In this document: positions 62,646 through 64,000 of the stretch, in pieces
Position numbering within the stretch: the first letter of the stretch is position 1
Layout: every line of letters starts with the position of its first letter
Assembly (NCBI GenBank): GCA_946616365.1
Contig: CAMOIX010000010.1
Span: 3,912 to 67,911 of the forward strand
Direction: 5' to 3'
Source: AC2028 sp002373595
GTDB taxonomy: Bacteria; Bacillota; Clostridia; Lachnospirales; Lachnospiraceae
DNA length: 64,000 nucleotides
Program-made: the position numbers and the translations under genes
The notes under the pieces: generated by a model
The model's database searches: none
What the model was told of the DNA's origin: nothing
Seen by the model: the letters and a program-made list of their open reading frames with translations, nothing else

Positions 62646-63146
62646 ATGCGCAAGATGGTCTTACAGCTTCTCGCAGACAATAACTCAGGTGTTCTTTCCA
62701 GGATATCGGGACTGTTTTCGAGAAGAGGATACAATATAGAGAGTATAACCGCAGGCGTTACCGCGGATCCCAGATTTTCGAGGATCACTATTGTTACGAG
62801 CGGTGACGATGAGGTGCTCGAGCAGATCCAGAAGCAGGTTGCAAAGCTCGTCGATGTAAGGGATGTAAAGCAGCTCGATCCCGAGGAGAGCGTATACAGG
62901 GAGCTGGCTATGATCAAGGTAAAGGTTTCTCCCGAGCAGAGACAGTCGATCGTAGCTATGGCAGATATTTTCAGAGGCAGTATAGTCGATGTTGCCAAGG
63001 AATGCGTCATTGTAGAGATCACCGGAGCGCAGAGCAAGATAGACAAGTTCATAGAACTTCTCGACGGATTTGAGATACTTGAGCTCGCAAGGACCGGTAT
63101 CGCGGGTCTTACCAGAGGATCTGAGAACGTAACTTATCTTTCATAA
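62646..63146 (+). CDS. ilvN: Acetolactate synthase small subunit, copy 2
   Basis: A second ACT-domain regulatory subunit of 166 residues. It is closer to E. coli IlvH than copy 1: LLADNNSGVLSRISGLFSRRGYNIESI, then VLEQIQKQVAKLVDV, YRELAMIKVKV, MADIFRGSIVDV and LELARTGIAGLTRG. The Asn/Gly/Asn valine-site residues are kept. A separate promoter lies upstream and ilvC is 54 bp downstream. Confidence 0.94.
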   Translation: MRKMVLQLLADNNSGVLSRISGLFSRRGYNIESITAGVTADPRFSRITIVTSGDDEVLEQIQKQVAKLVDVRDVKQLDPEESVYRELAMIKVKVSPEQRQSIVAMADIFRGSIVDVAKECVIVEITGAQSKIDKFIELLDGFEILELARTGIAGLTRGSENVTYLS

Positions 63147-63154
63147 GTAATAAA

Positions 63155-63168
63155 CACTTTTAAAAGTG
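63155..63168. promoter_or_regulatory. Perfect 14-bp palindrome before ilvC
   Basis: CACTTTTAAAAGTG is fully self-complementary and lies 32 bp upstream of the ilvC start. It may be an operator or a small hairpin; no known motif is assigned. Confidence 0.35.
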
Positions 63169-63200
63169 CAAATTTATAAAGAACAGGAGAGGAATGAATT

Positions 63201-64000
63201 ATGGCTAAGATTTTTTATCAGGAAGATTGTGATCTGTCACTGCTGAACGGCAAGACCATTGCCATTATCGGTTACGGCAGCCAGGGACACGCACACGCAC
63301 TCAACCTTAAGGAGAGCGGAGCAAATGTCATTATCGGTCTCTACGAGGGATCGAAGTCCTGGAAGAGAGCAGAGGAGCAGGGATTCAAGGTATTTACCGC
63401 TGCAGAGGCTGCTAAGCAGGCAGACATCATAATGATCCTTATCAATGATGAACTTCAGGCAGCAATGTACAAGAAGGACATTGAGCCCAACCTTTCCGAG
63501 GGAAATATGCTCATGTTCGCACACGGATTCAATATCCACTTTGGCTGCATCGTTCCTCCCGCTAATGTAGACGTTGCTATGATTGCTCCCAAGGCTCCCG
63601 GACATACCGTTCGTTCCGAGTATCAGGCCGGCAAGGGAACTCCCTGCCTCATCGCTGTTGAGCAGGATGCAACCGGCAAGGCATGGGATCTTGCAAAGGC
63701 TTACGGACTCGGAATCGGCGGAGCAAGAGCAGGACTTCTTGAGACCACTTTCCGTACCGAGACCGAGACCGACCTTTTCGGTGAGCAGGCTGTCCTTTGC
63801 GGAGGTGTATGTGCTCTTATGCAGGCAGGTTTTGAGACTCTTACCGAGGCAGGATACGATCCCAGAAATGCATACTTTGAGTGCATCCACGAGATGAAGC
63901 TTATTGTAGATCTTATCTATCAGAGCGGATTCGCAGGAATGAGATACTCCATCTCCAATACCGCTGAGTACGGCGATTACATCACCGGCCCCAAGATCGT
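63201..64000 (+). CDS. ilvC: Ketol-acid reductoisomerase, 3' end beyond the window
   Basis: IlvC isomerises and reduces acetolactate and acetohydroxybutyrate with NAD(P)H and Mg2+, the second step of branched-chain amino acid synthesis. ATG 63201 follows aggagagga. The 266 visible codons show IAIIGYGSQGHAHALNLKES (Rossmann), cofactor-loop GLYEGSKSWKRAEEQGF, MIAPKAPGHTVRSEY, and the metal-binding ETDLFGEQAVLCGG with YFECIHEMKLIVDLIYQSG. The loop has Tyr where many NADPH enzymes have Arg or Lys but keeps the Ser residues, so cofactor choice is open. The frame runs off the window end. Confidence 0.97.
   Translation, partial: MAKIFYQEDCDLSLLNGKTIAIIGYGSQGHAHALNLKESGANVIIGLYEGSKSWKRAEEQGFKVFTAAEAAKQADIIMILINDELQAAMYKKDIEPNLSEGNMLMFAHGFNIHFGCIVPPANVDVAMIAPKAPGHTVRSEYQAGKGTPCLIAVEQDATGKAWDLAKAYGLGIGGARAGLLETTFRTETETDLFGEQAVLCGGVCALMQAGFETLTEAGYDPRNAYFECIHEMKLIVDLIYQSGFAGMRYSISNTAEYGDYITGPKI

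Overview
The window reads as a stretch of Lachnospiraceae-like (Clostridia) chromosome. I infer this from gene families and gene order: an NfnAB pair, Pta-AckA, PhoH and YbeY flanking a PgpH-like membrane protein, the ACT/UPF0210 pair, a DUF4867 protein and a COG2509 oxidoreductase. Genes are packed tightly, often with 1-8 bp overlaps, and almost all lie on the + strand. I see no insertion sequence, prophage, CRISPR array or rRNA gene. No gene-free stretch exceeds 300 bp; the longest gaps are around the tRNA (39664-40021) and before the large secreted protein (53266-53471).

Layout. 1-12982 is housekeeping: a 5'-truncated FtsK/SpoIIIE translocase, one-carbon folate enzymes (Fhs, FolD), NfnAB, RlmH, endonuclease III, pyrimidine nucleoside phosphorylase, PhoH, a catalytically degenerate PgpH-like protein and YbeY. 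12985-21805 carries a flippase-like membrane protein, two FAD oxidoreductases, proB, 5-formyl-THF cyclo-ligase, proA and gltX. A UvrD/PcrA-type helicase follows at 21771-23663 and is cut by an in-frame amber codon.

23725-35215 is the most distinctive region. It holds a hybrid histidine kinase, then a 1144-residue kinase that also carries receiver, DegV (fatty-acid-binding fold) and HPt domains, then a double-receiver protein without an output domain, and an orphan C-terminal AIR-synthase domain. These are followed by a lipoprotein serpin and a 1050-residue acidic, tandem-repeat membrane protein with several FliM-like EIDALL motifs. I read the first four genes as one multi-step phosphorelay possibly sensing a lipid; its output is not visible here.

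35217-53265 returns to housekeeping: hisH-hisF, ung, lysA, an S66 peptidase, tRNA-Leu(CAA) with odd partial copies of its 3' half downstream, a membrane diguanylate cyclase, a small zinc-finger membrane protein, polA, coaE, a long FtsA-like protein, a WalJ-type metallo-hydrolase, the ACT/UPF0210 pair, tmcAL (the only convincing minus-strand gene), and pta-ackA.

53472-64000 has a 1541-residue secreted protein with InlB-type repeats and a glycine-rich domain resembling that of ALK/LTK receptors, a DUF4867 protein, and citrate synthase followed by branched-chain amino acid genes: ilvB, two tandem small-subunit genes, and ilvC, which runs off the window end.
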